This document shows, piece by piece, positions 1 through 8,531 of a stretch of DNA of 64,000 nt (its first letter is position 1; every line of letters starts with the position of its first letter). The DNA comes from Rhizobium indicum (GTDB lineage: Bacteria > Pseudomonadota > Alphaproteobacteria > Rhizobiales > Rhizobiaceae). The position numbers were made by a program, and so were the translations under genes. The stretch covers positions 124,001 to 188,000 of the forward strand of contig NZ_CP054025.1 of the NCBI RefSeq assembly GCF_005862305.2, in the 5' to 3' direction. Below the pieces are notes generated by a model. It was given only the letters and a program-made list of their open reading frames with translations. It was not told where the DNA came from and made no database searches.

Positions 1-1
1 C

Positions 2-598
2 GTCGAATTTCATGATTTCCCCGTTTACGAGGAAGATTTCGTCGGCGCGCCGGCTGCACCCGATGTGGCGCCACCGGTGCTTTCGACCTTCAATACGCCG
101 TTCATCCAGCTGGTCTTCGTCAACTTTTATCTCGGCACCGCGGAAGGCGCGCTGCAGGCGGCCGTCGATTACGTCCGCAACACGACCCGGCCATGGATCA
201 CCTCGGGTGTCGAGCGGGCGGCGGATGATCCTTATATCCTCGAACGCGTCGGCGAATTCACCGCCGCGCTGAAGGCCTCGGCGGCCCTTGCCGACAATGC
301 GGCAGCCGCCGTGCAGGCGGGCCTTGCCCGCGGCCGCGACGTCACCGCGCGTGAGCGCGGCGAGGCAGCAGCGGAAGCCTATGCCGCCAAGGTCCACGCC
401 ACCCATGTCTCGCTCGACATCACCTCGCGCGTCTTCGAGCTGACGGGCGCGCGCTCGACGGCCGACAAATACCGTTTCGACCGGTTCTGGCGCAATGTCC
501 GCACCCATACGCTGCACGATCCCGTCTTCTACAAGGCGAAGGAAGTCGGTGAATTCGTGCTGAACGACAAGATACCGGAGGTCAGCCTCTATAGCTGA
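2..598 (+). CDS. Acyl-CoA dehydrogenase-like flavoprotein, SfnB type (5' truncated by window)
   Basis: The reading frame is open from base 2, so the start lies outside the window and 198 codons of the C-terminal part are visible. The C-terminal helical domain contains the motif RTHTLHDP (about residues 165-172 of the visible part), which recurs in the convergent neighbour at 678-1895. The family (SfnB and related monooxygenases of the acyl-CoA dehydrogenase fold) uses reduced flavin in acquisition of sulfur from sulfones and sulfonates. The visible part resembles the neighbour throughout, so the two are paralogues. The exact substrate cannot be told. Confidence 0.8.
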   Translation, partial: VEFHDFPVYEEDFVGAPAAPDVAPPVLSTFNTPFIQLVFVNFYLGTAEGALQAAVDYVRNTTRPWITSGVERAADDPYILERVGEFTAALKASAALADNAAAAVQAGLARGRDVTARERGEAAAEAYAAKVHATHVSLDITSRVFELTGARSTADKYRFDRFWRNVRTHTLHDPVFYKAKEVGEFVLNDKIPEVSLYS

Positions 599-622
599 GG
601 CGGCCATCTTTCATCGAAAGCA

Positions 623-656
623 AAAACCCCACTGCCGGCACCGGCGGTGGGGTTTT
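623..656. terminator. Bidirectional intrinsic terminator between convergent genes
   Basis: The arms AAAACCCCAC (623-632) and GTGGGGTTTT (647-656) are perfect reverse complements around a GC-rich inner stem. The A-run on the left and T-run on the right make it work on both strands, as expected between two convergent genes. Confidence 0.85.
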
Positions 657-677
657 CGGTTGGAAGACGGGGAGATT

Positions 678-1895
678 TCAGAGCGCGCCGTTCTTCGGCG
701 GCGTTACGCCGTTCAAATGGTAGTTGCCGACGACGTGATATTTCCAACGCACGGGATCGTGCAGCGTATGGGTGCGGGCATTGCGCCAGTGGCGGTCGAG
801 GTTGAGGCCTGTTTGTACCGACGAGGTGCCGGCAAGCTCGAAAAGCGTGTTCGAGGCCTCGAGCGCCACTTCGGTCGTCAGCACCTTCGCCGCAGCAACG
901 GCCAGCGTGGCCGCGATCACCTTTTCCTCCGTCGTCTCGACCTGTGCGGCATCGACCTTGTGCCCGGCGCGCTCCACGAGAGCTGTTGCAGCTTCCAGGC
1001 GGATGGCGATCTGGCCGACCTTGGCGATCGTCAGCGGATCGTCTGAGGCTCGCTCAAGGCCGCTGTCCATCCAGGGGCGCGATTTCGTCCTGACGAACTC
1101 CAGCGTTTCGGCAAAGGCCGCCCGTGCGATACCGAGATCGACGCCGGCATGGATGATCTGACCGACGGAGCCGATCGTCGTCGGCCGCTCGAAGCCCTTG
1201 TGATGGAAAACCACGGAATCGGCGCTGACATAGACATTGTCGAGGATCGTCGTGCCGCTGCCGGTGGTGCGCTGGCCGAAGCCGTCCCAGTCGTCGACGA
1301 TCTCGACGCCTTCGGTGCCCTTCGGCACGAAGGCCATGGTCAGCCGATTCTCCGGATCGAGTGCGAAAATGGTGATCCAGTCGGCGAAGAGGACGCCGGT
1401 CGAATAGAATTTACGGCCGTTGATCCGATAACCCGGACCGTCGCGGGTGATGCGCGTATTGTAGTGGCCGACCGTCTTGGTGCCGCGCTCGGATAGCGCA
1501 TTGCCGAAACGGTCGCCGGCCAGCACGCGGCCGAAGAAATAGCGCTGCTGCTCCTCGCTGCCGTCGGTCCTGAGCGCTTCGAGGATATAGAAATGGTTCT
1601 GCGGGATCTGGCCGATCGAACCGTCCGCCTCAGAGAGGATCGCGGTGATCTCGGCAAGCACGGCGTTGGAGACGTCGAGCCCGCCATATTGCGCCGGCAC
1701 GGTGATCGCCAGAAGGCCGGACTGGGCGAGAAGATCGAGTTCGCCAAACGGCAGGATCCGGTCGGCGTCGCGCTCGGCGGCGCCTGCGGCAAATTGCGCC
1801 GCCAGCCTGCGGGCGGTGGCGATCGCCTCATCATCGCTGCCGATACGGTCGGCTACGGGCCGGATCTGATCTGCTTGCCTCAGCACGGTGTTCAT
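678..1895 (-). CDS. sfnB: SfnB-family sulfur acquisition oxidoreductase
   Basis: A 405-residue acyl-CoA-dehydrogenase-fold flavoprotein. The N-terminal helical domain is followed by a middle beta domain (with TKTVGHYNTRI and GFGQRTTGSGT) and a C-terminal helical domain ending with RTHTLHDPVRW. SfnB-type enzymes are associated with use of dimethylsulfone and sulfonates as sulfur source. The ATG at 1895 has GGAGA about 5 bases upstream and is preferred over a TTG four codons earlier. It is divergent from the monooxygenase at 2217, which suits a shared sulfur-limitation regulon, although no regulator is in view. The family assignment is firm; the substrate is inferred. Confidence 0.8.
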   Translation of the reverse strand: MNTVLRQADQIRPVADRIGSDDEAIATARRLAAQFAAGAAERDADRILPFGELDLLAQSGLLAITVPAQYGGLDVSNAVLAEITAILSEADGSIGQIPQNHFYILEALRTDGSEEQQRYFFGRVLAGDRFGNALSERGTKTVGHYNTRITRDGPGYRINGRKFYSTGVLFADWITIFALDPENRLTMAFVPKGTEGVEIVDDWDGFGQRTTGSGTTILDNVYVSADSVVFHHKGFERPTTIGSVGQIIHAGVDLGIARAAFAETLEFVRTKSRPWMDSGLERASDDPLTIAKVGQIAIRLEAATALVERAGHKVDAAQVETTEEKVIAATLAVAAAKVLTTEVALEASNTLFELAGTSSVQTGLNLDRHWRNARTHTLHDPVRWKYHVVGNYHLNGVTPPKNGAL

Positions 1896-2216
1896 CGATG
1901 TCTCCAATTCTGACGAGCCTATCGGTGAAAGAAATTAAGCGCCGACATAAGAGCACAAATTCTATAGATGCGATGGAAAATGAAAAGTGTTTGCTTATCG
2001 GCTTCTGGCTGCCGCGATTAGTGTCTCAGTCGGGCGGTTCTGCGAAAACGTGGCTGAAAAAGCGCCGAAATCGCTACCAGAAATTAGCGGAGCCGGCCTC
2101 GATTTGAATTCGTCGAGTTCCTACGTAACCGATATCCGATGCGTCGCTGCAGCGGCTTCAGACAGAACGCCCAATGCGGGGCAGGCGGCCGCCTTGCCCG
2201 ATCCATGAGGAAAGTC
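1896..2216. other. Divergent intergenic region (321 bp)
   Basis: It lies between the divergent sfnB-like and flavin monooxygenase genes and must hold both promoters. An AT-rich patch lies around 1920-1990. I could not assign hexamers or an operator with confidence and see no credible gene here. Confidence 0.4.
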
Positions 2217-3551
2217 ATGACCCCACGGCAGTTGCGCCTCGGCGCCTTCATGCGTCCCGTCAGCCTGCATACCGGCGCCTGGCGCTATCCCGGTTCTTAT
2301 CCCGACGCCAACTTCAATTTCGCCCATCTGAAGTCTTTCGCGCAGGCGTTGGAGCGGGCGAAATTCGACGCCTTCTTCATGGCCGATCATCTTGCCGTGC
2401 TCAACATGCCGGTCGAGGCGCTGAGGCGCAGCCACACTGTGACCTCCTTCGAGCCCTTCACGCTGCTCTCGGCGCTGGCAGCGGTGACGGAGCGTATCGG
2501 CCTTGTCGCCACCGCTTCCACCACTTTCGACGAGCCCTATCACATCGCCCGGCGTTTCGCCTCGCTCGATCATATCAGCGGCGGCCGCGCTGGCTGGAAC
2601 ATCGTCACGACGTCCAATCCCGACGCCGCGCTCAATTTCGGCCTCGACGAACATGTGGAGCATGGCGAGCGTTATCATCGCGCCCGGGAATTCTACGATG
2701 TCGTGACCGGGCTTTGGGACAGCTTCGCCGACGATGCTTTCATCCGCGACCGGGAAAGCGGCCTGTTCTTCGATCCGGAAAAGATGCATGTGCTGAACCA
2801 CAAGGGCGAGGAACTGAGCGTGCGCGGGCCGCTCAATATCGCCCGGCCGCCGCAGGGCTGGCCTGTCATCGTCCAGGCCGGCCAGTCGGACCCCGGCCGC
2901 CAGCTTGCCGCTGAGACCGCCGAGATGGTCTTCTGTTCGCCGCGCGATCTTGCCGCGGGCAGGGCGCTCTATGCCGATATCAAAGGTCGCATGGAAGCCA
3001 TCGGCCGCAACCGTGACCATCTAAAGATCCTGCCCGCCGCCTTTATCATCGTCGGCGACAGCATCGACGAGGCACGAGCCAAACGCGCCACGCTCGACAG
3101 TCTGGTGCATTACGACAGCGGCATCGCTTCGCTTTCGATCGCGCTCGGCCATGACGCGTCCGGCTTCGATCCCGACGCGCCGCTACCATCAGACATTCCC
3201 GACACCAATGCCAGCAAGACCGGCCGCGCCCAGGTGCTGAAGCTTGCCGCCGAAGAAAATCTGACGGTGCGGCAGCTGGCACAGCGCTACGGCGGTTATG
3301 CTGGCCTCGCCTTCGTCGGCACGCCGGCAAGCATCGCCGACGAGATGGAGCGGTGGCTGGAGGAGGAGGGTTCGGACGGCTTCAACGTCGTCTTCCCCTA
3401 TCTGCCCCAGGGGCTCCTCGACGTCACCGAACGGCTGGTTCCCGAACTGCAGCGCCGCTGCCTGTTCCGTAGCGAATACGAAGGCACGACGCTGCGCGAA
3501 CATCTCGGATTGCCGCGGCCGGAGAACCGGTTTTTTCCGGCCGGTGCGTAG
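2217..3551 (+). CDS. FMN-dependent monooxygenase, NtaA/SnaA/DszA family
   Basis: A 444-residue luciferase-like (bacterial bilin/TIM-barrel) monooxygenase of the DszA/NtaA type, whose members oxidise organosulfur or aminopolycarboxylate compounds with FMNH2 supplied by a separate reductase. Family marks are the start LGAFMRPVSLHTGAWR, the segment DAFFMADHLA, ERIGLVATASTTF, GRAGWNIVTT and VIVQAGQSDPGR. The ATG at 2217 is preceded by GAGGAAAG; an in-frame upstream ATG at 2139 would add 26 low-complexity residues not seen in the family. Neighbouring SfnB-like genes point to organosulfur breakdown. No flavin reductase lies in the window. Confidence 0.85.
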   Translation: MTPRQLRLGAFMRPVSLHTGAWRYPGSYPDANFNFAHLKSFAQALERAKFDAFFMADHLAVLNMPVEALRRSHTVTSFEPFTLLSALAAVTERIGLVATASTTFDEPYHIARRFASLDHISGGRAGWNIVTTSNPDAALNFGLDEHVEHGERYHRAREFYDVVTGLWDSFADDAFIRDRESGLFFDPEKMHVLNHKGEELSVRGPLNIARPPQGWPVIVQAGQSDPGRQLAAETAEMVFCSPRDLAAGRALYADIKGRMEAIGRNRDHLKILPAAFIIVGDSIDEARAKRATLDSLVHYDSGIASLSIALGHDASGFDPDAPLPSDIPDTNASKTGRAQVLKLAAEENLTVRQLAQRYGGYAGLAFVGTPASIADEMERWLEEEGSDGFNVVFPYLPQGLLDVTERLVPELQRRCLFRSEYEGTTLREHLGLPRPENRFFPAGA

Positions 3552-3596
3552 GATGCTGCGGGCAGTCCCCGCGCGGCAAGACGATACAAGTAGCCT

Positions 3597-3854
3597 TCAG
3601 AATTCGACGGTCCTGTTGTCGAAGCCCAGCTGCGCGTGTTCCAATTCCCTCTCATCAACGGAGGGATCGCGCAATGCCTCAAACAGCGTCTTCGGCGTCC
3701 AGTTCATCTGAAATTCGGCATAGCTGACAAGGACATAGGCTGCTTCGCCGCGATCAGTGATCACCACCGGCCGCTCGCTCGCTTCCTTCTTCGCCTTGCT
3801 CGGATTCCGGTTGAAGGCTGCGCCGGTCATGAAGGACATTTTCATCGAAACCAT
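3597..3854 (-). CDS. Phd/YefM-type antitoxin, apparently orphan
   Basis: An 85-residue protein with the Phd/YefM core (RPVVITDRGEAAYVLVSYAEFQ, about residues 28-49) that folds into a DNA-binding dimer and neutralises a partner toxin through its C-terminus. The ATG at 3854 has GGAGAG 5 bases upstream. No Doc, YoeB or PIN-type toxin is present on either side: the flanks are the monooxygenase (ending 3551) and a LacI regulator. It may be a relic or may act on a toxin elsewhere. Confidence 0.7.
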   Translation of the reverse strand: MVSMKMSFMTGAAFNRNPSKAKKEASERPVVITDRGEAAYVLVSYAEFQMNWTPKTLFEALRDPSVDERELEHAQLGFDNRTVEF

Positions 3855-3895
3855 CCACTCTCCATCAAGCCGGGACTATATCCAACCTGCCACCT

Positions 3896-4939
3896 TCAGA
3901 CCATGGCCCCAACATCGAACGCATCGCTTTCGCCGGGCATCAGTTCGAGGGGCCAGACGATGTTGCGGCCCTCGTTCGGATAGAAATCTCGATAAGCCGG
4001 CATGTTGGCGAGAAGCATCCGGCCCAGATCGACGCCGAGATCGTAGAGCGAGATGCGGAAGCAGCTCAGCGACGGCTGCAGAAACCGTGCGCGCGGAGCG
4101 TCGCGGAAGCCGATCACCGCAAGGTCGCGGCCGGGCATGACGCCCGATTCCATCAGACGGCGATAAAGGCCGATCGCCATCAGCTCGTAGATCAGGATCA
4201 CCGCCGTCGGCCGCTCTTCGAGCAGCAGCAGCTCATGAGCCGCCTGATAGCCGCCCTGTTCGCTCGACTTGACGCGGATGACGAGCGAGGGGTCGAAGGG
4301 AATATCGTGCCGCTCGAGCGCGCGGCAATAGCTTTCGATAAAGAGATAGCCGAGATTGGCCTCACTCGACGGCGCAGTGATCGCAATCCGGCGATGTCCC
4401 AGCGCGATCAACCGCTCGACGGCATGCTCGGCCACGCCCTCGAAATCGAGATCGATCCATGGAAAATTGCTGGCCGAAAGGCTACGGCCTAGCGCGACGA
4501 AGGGAATCTTCGCCCGCGACAGAAAGTCGATGCGCCGGTCGACGCGCTGCGTGTCCGAGATGATCATCGCATCGACGATGCGCCGCGCCACCATCCGCTT
4601 CAGATATTCGTGCGGGTCCTCGTCGCTCGGGCAGGGCAACATGATGAGGTCGAGCTTGTGGCGGGCAAAGACGCTCTGCAGGCCGCTGGTGACGCCGAGG
4701 AAGAAGTTGTCGGCATTCTCGACCGTCTCCTTGCTGGATTCGATCATCAACCCGATGACCTTCGTCTCTCCCTGCCTCAGGCTCCGCCCAGACTGGTTGG
4801 CGACGTAGCCGAGTTCCTCGGCCGCCGCCAGCACCCGCCGGCGGGTTTCCTCATTGACATCGGGCTTGCCGTTCAGCGCGCGGGAGACCGTGCCGATCGA
4901 GATATTCAAGTGTTCGGCAAGCTGGCGAATCCCCTTCAT
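3896..4939 (-). CDS. LacI-family transcriptional regulator of the adjacent sugar operon
   Basis: A 347-residue regulator with an N-terminal LacI helix-turn-helix (IRQLAEHLNISIGTVSRALNG, residues 3-23 approximately; hinge near 50) and a periplasmic-binding-protein-like effector domain. The start at 4939 places the HTH at the usual distance from the N-terminus; the in-frame ATG at 4963 lies within a repeat element and would add eight unrelated residues. It is divergent from the Gfo/Idh-sugar ABC operon, whose promoter carries the palindrome CGTAAACGTTTACG, so it probably represses that operon until a sugar ligand binds. Confidence 0.88.
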   Translation of the reverse strand: MKGIRQLAEHLNISIGTVSRALNGKPDVNEETRRRVLAAAEELGYVANQSGRSLRQGETKVIGLMIESSKETVENADNFFLGVTSGLQSVFARHKLDLIMLPCPSDEDPHEYLKRMVARRIVDAMIISDTQRVDRRIDFLSRAKIPFVALGRSLSASNFPWIDLDFEGVAEHAVERLIALGHRRIAITAPSSEANLGYLFIESYCRALERHDIPFDPSLVIRVKSSEQGGYQAAHELLLLEERPTAVILIYELMAIGLYRRLMESGVMPGRDLAVIGFRDAPRARFLQPSLSCFRISLYDLGVDLGRMLLANMPAYRDFYPNEGRNIVWPLELMPGESDAFDVGAMV

Positions 4940-4957
4940 CGCTGACGATTTTCCCGG

Positions 4958-5005
4958 GAGCATGATGCCGAAAAGTGTGCGCGGTTTTCGGACGACATCA
5001 TGCTC
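4958..5005. repeat. 48-bp rhizobial intergenic palindromic repeat, copy 1
   Basis: Outer arms GAGCATGATG (4958-4967) and CATCATGCTC (4996-5005) are perfect reverse complements, with inner arms CGAAAA and TTTTCG. The core reads AAAAGTGTGCGCGGTTTT. It matches the copy at 15084-15131 at 46 of 48 positions. Confidence 0.85.
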
Positions 5006-5063
5006 CGTTTCTATAATTCAGATCCGTCCGGATCTGGGCCCGTAATTTCCCATTTGGCGTCTA

Positions 5064-5107
5064 TTGACACCGCAAAATGTTTCCGCATACAGTCGTAAAC
5101 GTTTACG
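5064..5107 (+). promoter_or_regulatory. Promoter with downstream LacI-type operator for the sugar operon
   Basis: TTGACA at 5064-5069, 16 bases, then a weak -10 CATACA at 5086-5091. The perfect 14-bp palindrome CGTAAACGTTTACG at 5094-5107 sits over the predicted start of transcription. Its central CG and length are typical of LacI-family operators, and a bound repressor here would block initiation. Confidence 0.7.
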
Positions 5108-5154
5108 GAGTGCGTGTCACGAGGAGAGTTGGCACCGTTCCCCTGGAGGAAATC

Positions 5155-6189
5155 GTGAAATTCAGTGCCATTCTGTGCGGGTGCGGAGCTATGTCCAAAG
5201 GTTGGTTGCGAGCCATCGCTTCCAACCCTCTGCTGGCCGACTCCATCACCATTGTCGGCCTTGTCGACCTGAGCCGGGAGACGGCCGAAAAGCTTGCCAC
5301 GGAGTTCGGCCTTGATGGCGCCGTCATCGGTTCGGACCTGTCCGACGTCATCGCCGCCACGAAGGCCGACCTGGTCTTCGACATCGTCATTCCGGCCGCG
5401 CGCTACGACGTCGTTTCCACCGCACTCAAGGCCGGCTGCCATGTGCTCAGCGAAAAGCCGATGGCGGCCTCGCTTGCCGAGGGCGCCGCGCTGATCGACC
5501 TTGCCGCCGAGACTGGCCGCATCCACGCCGTCATCCAGAACCGCCGCTTCATATCAGGCGTCAGGCGCTTGCGTCGCTTCGTCGACAGCGGCGCGATCGG
5601 CGAACTCACCGGCATCCATTGCGACTTCTTCCTGGCGCCGCATTTCGGCGGCTTCCGCGAAGAAATGGACAACGTCCTGCTTCTCGACATGGCGATCCAC
5701 ACTTTCGACGCGGCGCGCTACGTCGCCGACAGAAAGCCGCTTGCCGTCTATTGCGTCGAGCGCAATCCGAAGGGTTCGTGGTACCGGCACGGCGCTGCAG
5801 CCAACGCCATCTTCGAATTTTCCGACGACATCGTCTTCACCTACCGCGGCTCCTGGTGCGCTGAGGGCGAGCGGACTAGCTGGGAAAGCCAGTGGCGTCT
5901 CGTCGGCTCGAAGGGGATGCTCACCTGGGATGGCGAGGAGAGTTTCAAGGCGACTGTTGCCGGCGAAGAGCCCGGCCTTTTGCATGGTACCGCTGCCGTA
6001 AACGTTCCCGGTCCGGAACATGACGAGGAAACCCATGGCCACGCCAGCGTCATCGCCGACTTCATCGCGGCGATCGGCACCGGCAAACGGCCCGAGACGG
6101 TCAATTCCGACAATATCAGAAGCCTTGCCATGGTCTTCGGCGCGATCGAAAGCGCCAAGACGGGCAGGCGCGTCGAAATTTCAGCATAG
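5155..6189 (+). CDS. Gfo/Idh/MocA-family oxidoreductase
   Basis: A 344-residue NAD(P)-dependent sugar dehydrogenase-like protein. An N-terminal Rossmann fold (GCGAMSKGW near residues 9-17; VDLSRETAE) is followed by the family motif EKP (residues 100-102), which normally carries the catalytic lysine, and the C-terminal alpha/beta domain with DMAIHTFDAARY. The chosen GTG at 5155 has GGAGGA four bases upstream; the upstream ATG at 5077 precedes the operator and would lie outside the transcript. First gene of the operon, 11 bases ahead of the isomerase. Confidence 0.87.
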   Translation: MKFSAILCGCGAMSKGWLRAIASNPLLADSITIVGLVDLSRETAEKLATEFGLDGAVIGSDLSDVIAATKADLVFDIVIPAARYDVVSTALKAGCHVLSEKPMAASLAEGAALIDLAAETGRIHAVIQNRRFISGVRRLRRFVDSGAIGELTGIHCDFFLAPHFGGFREEMDNVLLLDMAIHTFDAARYVADRKPLAVYCVERNPKGSWYRHGAAANAIFEFSDDIVFTYRGSWCAEGERTSWESQWRLVGSKGMLTWDGEESFKATVAGEEPGLLHGTAAVNVPGPEHDEETHGHASVIADFIAAIGTGKRPETVNSDNIRSLAMVFGAIESAKTGRRVEISA

Positions 6190-6200
6190 GAAGACGTGAC

Positions 6201-7100
6201 GTGAGCAACCCTGCAAAATCCATTCGAATCGGCACCATGGTCAGCGGCAACAAGGGCGATGCCGCTACCCGCATCGGCGAGATCGCCGGCATGGGCTTCG
6301 AAAGCTTCGAGCCCTTCTTCTGGCAGACGACCAAGGGCCAGGATCTTGCCGAACTCGGCAAGCGCTGCCTCGATGCGATCGGCGACCGCGACATCACCAT
6401 CTCGACGCTCGGCATGTTCGGCAATCCGCTGGAAGAGACCGCAATCGACCTCGAGACGCTGGAGGGCTGGAAGCATTGTATCGACAATGCCCATCACTTC
6501 GGCGCCACCTGCGTTGCCGGCTTCACCGGCCGCATCCGCGGCAAGCCGCTGACAGACAGCCTGCCTCGCTACAAGCAGATCTGGAGCGAGCTTGCCAAGC
6601 GGGCGGCCGACAAGGGCGTCAAGATTGCTTTCGAGAATTGCGCCATGGACGGCAACTGGGCGACCGGCGACTGGAATATCGCGCATAATCCGGATGCCTG
6701 GGAACTGATGTTCAACGAGACGCCTGACGATAATATCGGGCTGGAGTGGGAGCCGTGCCATCAGATGGTCTATCTGATCGATCCTTTGCCGCAGATCCGC
6801 AAGTGGGCGCACAAATTCTTTCATGTCCACGGCAAGGATGCGACCATCCGCTGGGAGGTCATTAAGGAACACGGTATCTTCGGCAAGGAGAAGTTTGTCT
6901 TCATGCGCACGCCGGGCTTCGGCGACAGCAACTGGACCGACATCATTTCCGAGCTGCGCCTTGCCGGCTGGTCCGGCTCGATCGACATCGAAGGCTGGCA
7001 TGACCCGGTCTATCGCGATGCGCTTGAGATGACTGGTCAGGTTCACGGGCTCAACTATCTGAAGACGTGCCGGGGTGGAGATTTCGTTGTTGACCCCTGA
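6201..7100 (+). CDS. Sugar phosphate isomerase/epimerase-like TIM-barrel protein
   Basis: A 299-residue protein of the AP-endonuclease-2 / xylose-isomerase-like TIM-barrel superfamily. Putative metal-binding acidic and histidine residues sit at barrel-strand ends: IAFENCAMDG, GLEWEPCHQM, FHVHGKD and IDIEGWHDP. A GTG start with AGGAAG about 7 bases upstream. Such proteins beside Gfo/Idh dehydrogenases typically isomerise or dehydrate oxidised sugar intermediates (inositol and related pathways); the actual substrate here is unknown. Confidence 0.85.
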   Translation: MSNPAKSIRIGTMVSGNKGDAATRIGEIAGMGFESFEPFFWQTTKGQDLAELGKRCLDAIGDRDITISTLGMFGNPLEETAIDLETLEGWKHCIDNAHHFGATCVAGFTGRIRGKPLTDSLPRYKQIWSELAKRAADKGVKIAFENCAMDGNWATGDWNIAHNPDAWELMFNETPDDNIGLEWEPCHQMVYLIDPLPQIRKWAHKFFHVHGKDATIRWEVIKEHGIFGKEKFVFMRTPGFGDSNWTDIISELRLAGWSGSIDIEGWHDPVYRDALEMTGQVHGLNYLKTCRGGDFVVDP

Positions 7101-7122
7101 TCGACCACCTAAGCTATTGCCA

Positions 7123-7191
7123 CCGGGCTGGGAGGCCCGGCGGCTCCATGACTGACTAACTTGGGTCTTTTCGCGGCGCAGCCGCTTTTTT
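7123..7191 (+). terminator. Two hairpins upstream of the sugar-binding protein gene (possible attenuator)
   Basis: The first hairpin is CCGGGC (7123-7128) with GCCCGG (7135-7140). The second, GCGGC-GCA-GCCGC (7173-7185), is followed directly by six T residues (7186-7191), as in an intrinsic terminator. It lies immediately before the ribosome site GGGAGGA of the gene at 7203, so it may attenuate read-through or protect the downstream mRNA end. Confidence 0.45.
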
Positions 7192-7202
7192 GGGAGGAAA
7201 GC

Positions 7203-8465
7203 ATGAAAAGAATTGCAAGACTTGCGCTAGCACTCGGCACGGCGATGCTGATGACTTCGGTCGGCCATGCCGAACAGAAGACCTTCAAGATTTGGTGGTT
7301 CGAGGAGCCGACCACGGCTCAGGGCATTGTCTGGACGAAAGCGCTCGAGGAGTTCAAGGCGAAACATCCGGACATCACCGTCAGCTTCGAGCAGAAGACC
7401 TTTCAGCAGTTGCAGGCCTCAGGCGGCATGATCCTCAATTCCGATCAAGCCCCCGACGTGCTCGAGTACAACAAGGGCAATGCGACCGCTGGCTTGGTTG
7501 CAAGCCAGGGATTGCTGACCAATCTGGATGACTATGTGAAGAAGGAAGGCTGGGACAAGATCCTTAACGAAGGCGATCTTGTCCTTAGCCGTTATGACGA
7601 AAAGGGCATCTATGGCTCTGGCCCTGTTTGGGGCGTTTCGGTCTTCGGCGAATATGTTTCGTGCTTCTACAATATTGACATGTTCGAAAAGGCAGGCCTC
7701 AAGCCGCCGACGACGCTCGAAGAGTGGGTCGCTGACATGGAAGCCTTCAAGCAGAAGGGTCTCACGCCTCTCGCGCTCGGCGCCATCGACACCAGTGGTC
7801 AGCACTTGCTAGCCTCTCTAGCCTATACCAAGGCCGATGACGCCTGGGTCCAGAATTATCAGGGTTTGAAGGCTCCCCTCGACGGCGCGCCCTACCTCTA
7901 TGCGGCGCAGACATTGCTCGACTGGGTCAAAAAGGGCTACATCAACAAGGACTCCACGGGCATGAAGGACCCGGACGCGGCTCTGCTCTTCACCTCCGGC
8001 AAGGCGCCGATGTACGTCTCGGGCACCTGGAATCTCGGCACCTTCGCCTCGACCATCAAGGACTTCAAGTGGGGTCAGTTCGTCATTCCGACGCCGAAAT
8101 ATTCGGTCGGCTCGACAGGCAATCTCTGGGTCGTTCCCAAGGGTAGCAAGAATCCCGATCTCGCCGCCGAGTGGATCAGCCTGACCTTGTCGCCGAAATA
8201 CCAAGCCGAACTCGGCAATGCCGGCGGCGTGCCGATCGCCGCTGATCTTTCCGTCATCACCAACCCCATCGGTAAGAACGCCGCAGCGGTTTTCAAGCAG
8301 ATCTCCGACAAAAGCGGCCTCGGTTTCTATCCTGACTGGCCGGTTCCCGGCTACTACGACGTGCTCAACCAGAAAGACACCGGTCTTTTCCAGGGCAGTC
8401 TTACTGCGGAGCAGTTCGTCGAACAGATCAAGCAGGTCTACGACGACACGCAGGAAAATCAGTAG
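7203..8465 (+). CDS. Carbohydrate ABC transporter substrate-binding protein (CUT1 type)
   Basis: A 420-residue periplasmic sugar-binding lipid-free protein with a Sec signal peptide (KRIAR n-region, hydrophobic core, cleavage after VGHA, about residue 22). The mature part has the extracellular solute-binding family 1 pattern (IWWFEEP, ALEEFKAKHPDI, LNSDQAPDVLEYN, FTSGKAPMYVSGTW). ATG at 7203 is preceded by GGGAGGA; the upstream ATG-less extension of 14 codons is rejected. It feeds the permeases at 8532 and 9444 and the ATPase at 10393. The ligand is unknown. Confidence 0.9.
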   Translation: MKRIARLALALGTAMLMTSVGHAEQKTFKIWWFEEPTTAQGIVWTKALEEFKAKHPDITVSFEQKTFQQLQASGGMILNSDQAPDVLEYNKGNATAGLVASQGLLTNLDDYVKKEGWDKILNEGDLVLSRYDEKGIYGSGPVWGVSVFGEYVSCFYNIDMFEKAGLKPPTTLEEWVADMEAFKQKGLTPLALGAIDTSGQHLLASLAYTKADDAWVQNYQGLKAPLDGAPYLYAAQTLLDWVKKGYINKDSTGMKDPDAALLFTSGKAPMYVSGTWNLGTFASTIKDFKWGQFVIPTPKYSVGSTGNLWVVPKGSKNPDLAAEWISLTLSPKYQAELGNAGGVPIAADLSVITNPIGKNAAAVFKQISDKSGLGFYPDWPVPGYYDVLNQKDTGLFQGSLTAEQFVEQIKQVYDDTQENQ

Positions 8466-8478
8466 CGCGATCTTGAAC

Positions 8479-8507
8479 GCTGGGCTGCGCCCAAGGCGCA
8501 GCCCAGC
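8479..8507 (+). promoter_or_regulatory. Perfect 13-bp hairpin after the binding-protein gene
   Basis: GCTGGGCTGCGCC (8479-8491), loop CAA, GGCGCAGCCCAGC (8495-8507) form an uninterrupted 13-bp stem 13 bases after the stop codon. There is no T-run. This position in ABC operons is known for structures that protect the upstream mRNA and so keep binding protein in excess over permease. Confidence 0.7.
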
Positions 8508-8531
8508 ATGGGAGGCTGAAGGAAGAATGAT

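Noticed and set aside
4940..4963. Upstream ATG start for the LacI regulator
   Set aside because: It overlaps the repeat element and would add eight residues before the usual LacI N-terminus.
5998..6011. GTAAACGTT inside the Gfo/Idh gene as a second LacI operator
   Set aside because: Only one half matches the palindrome at 5094-5107 and the other half is broken; it lies within coding sequence, so chance is likely.
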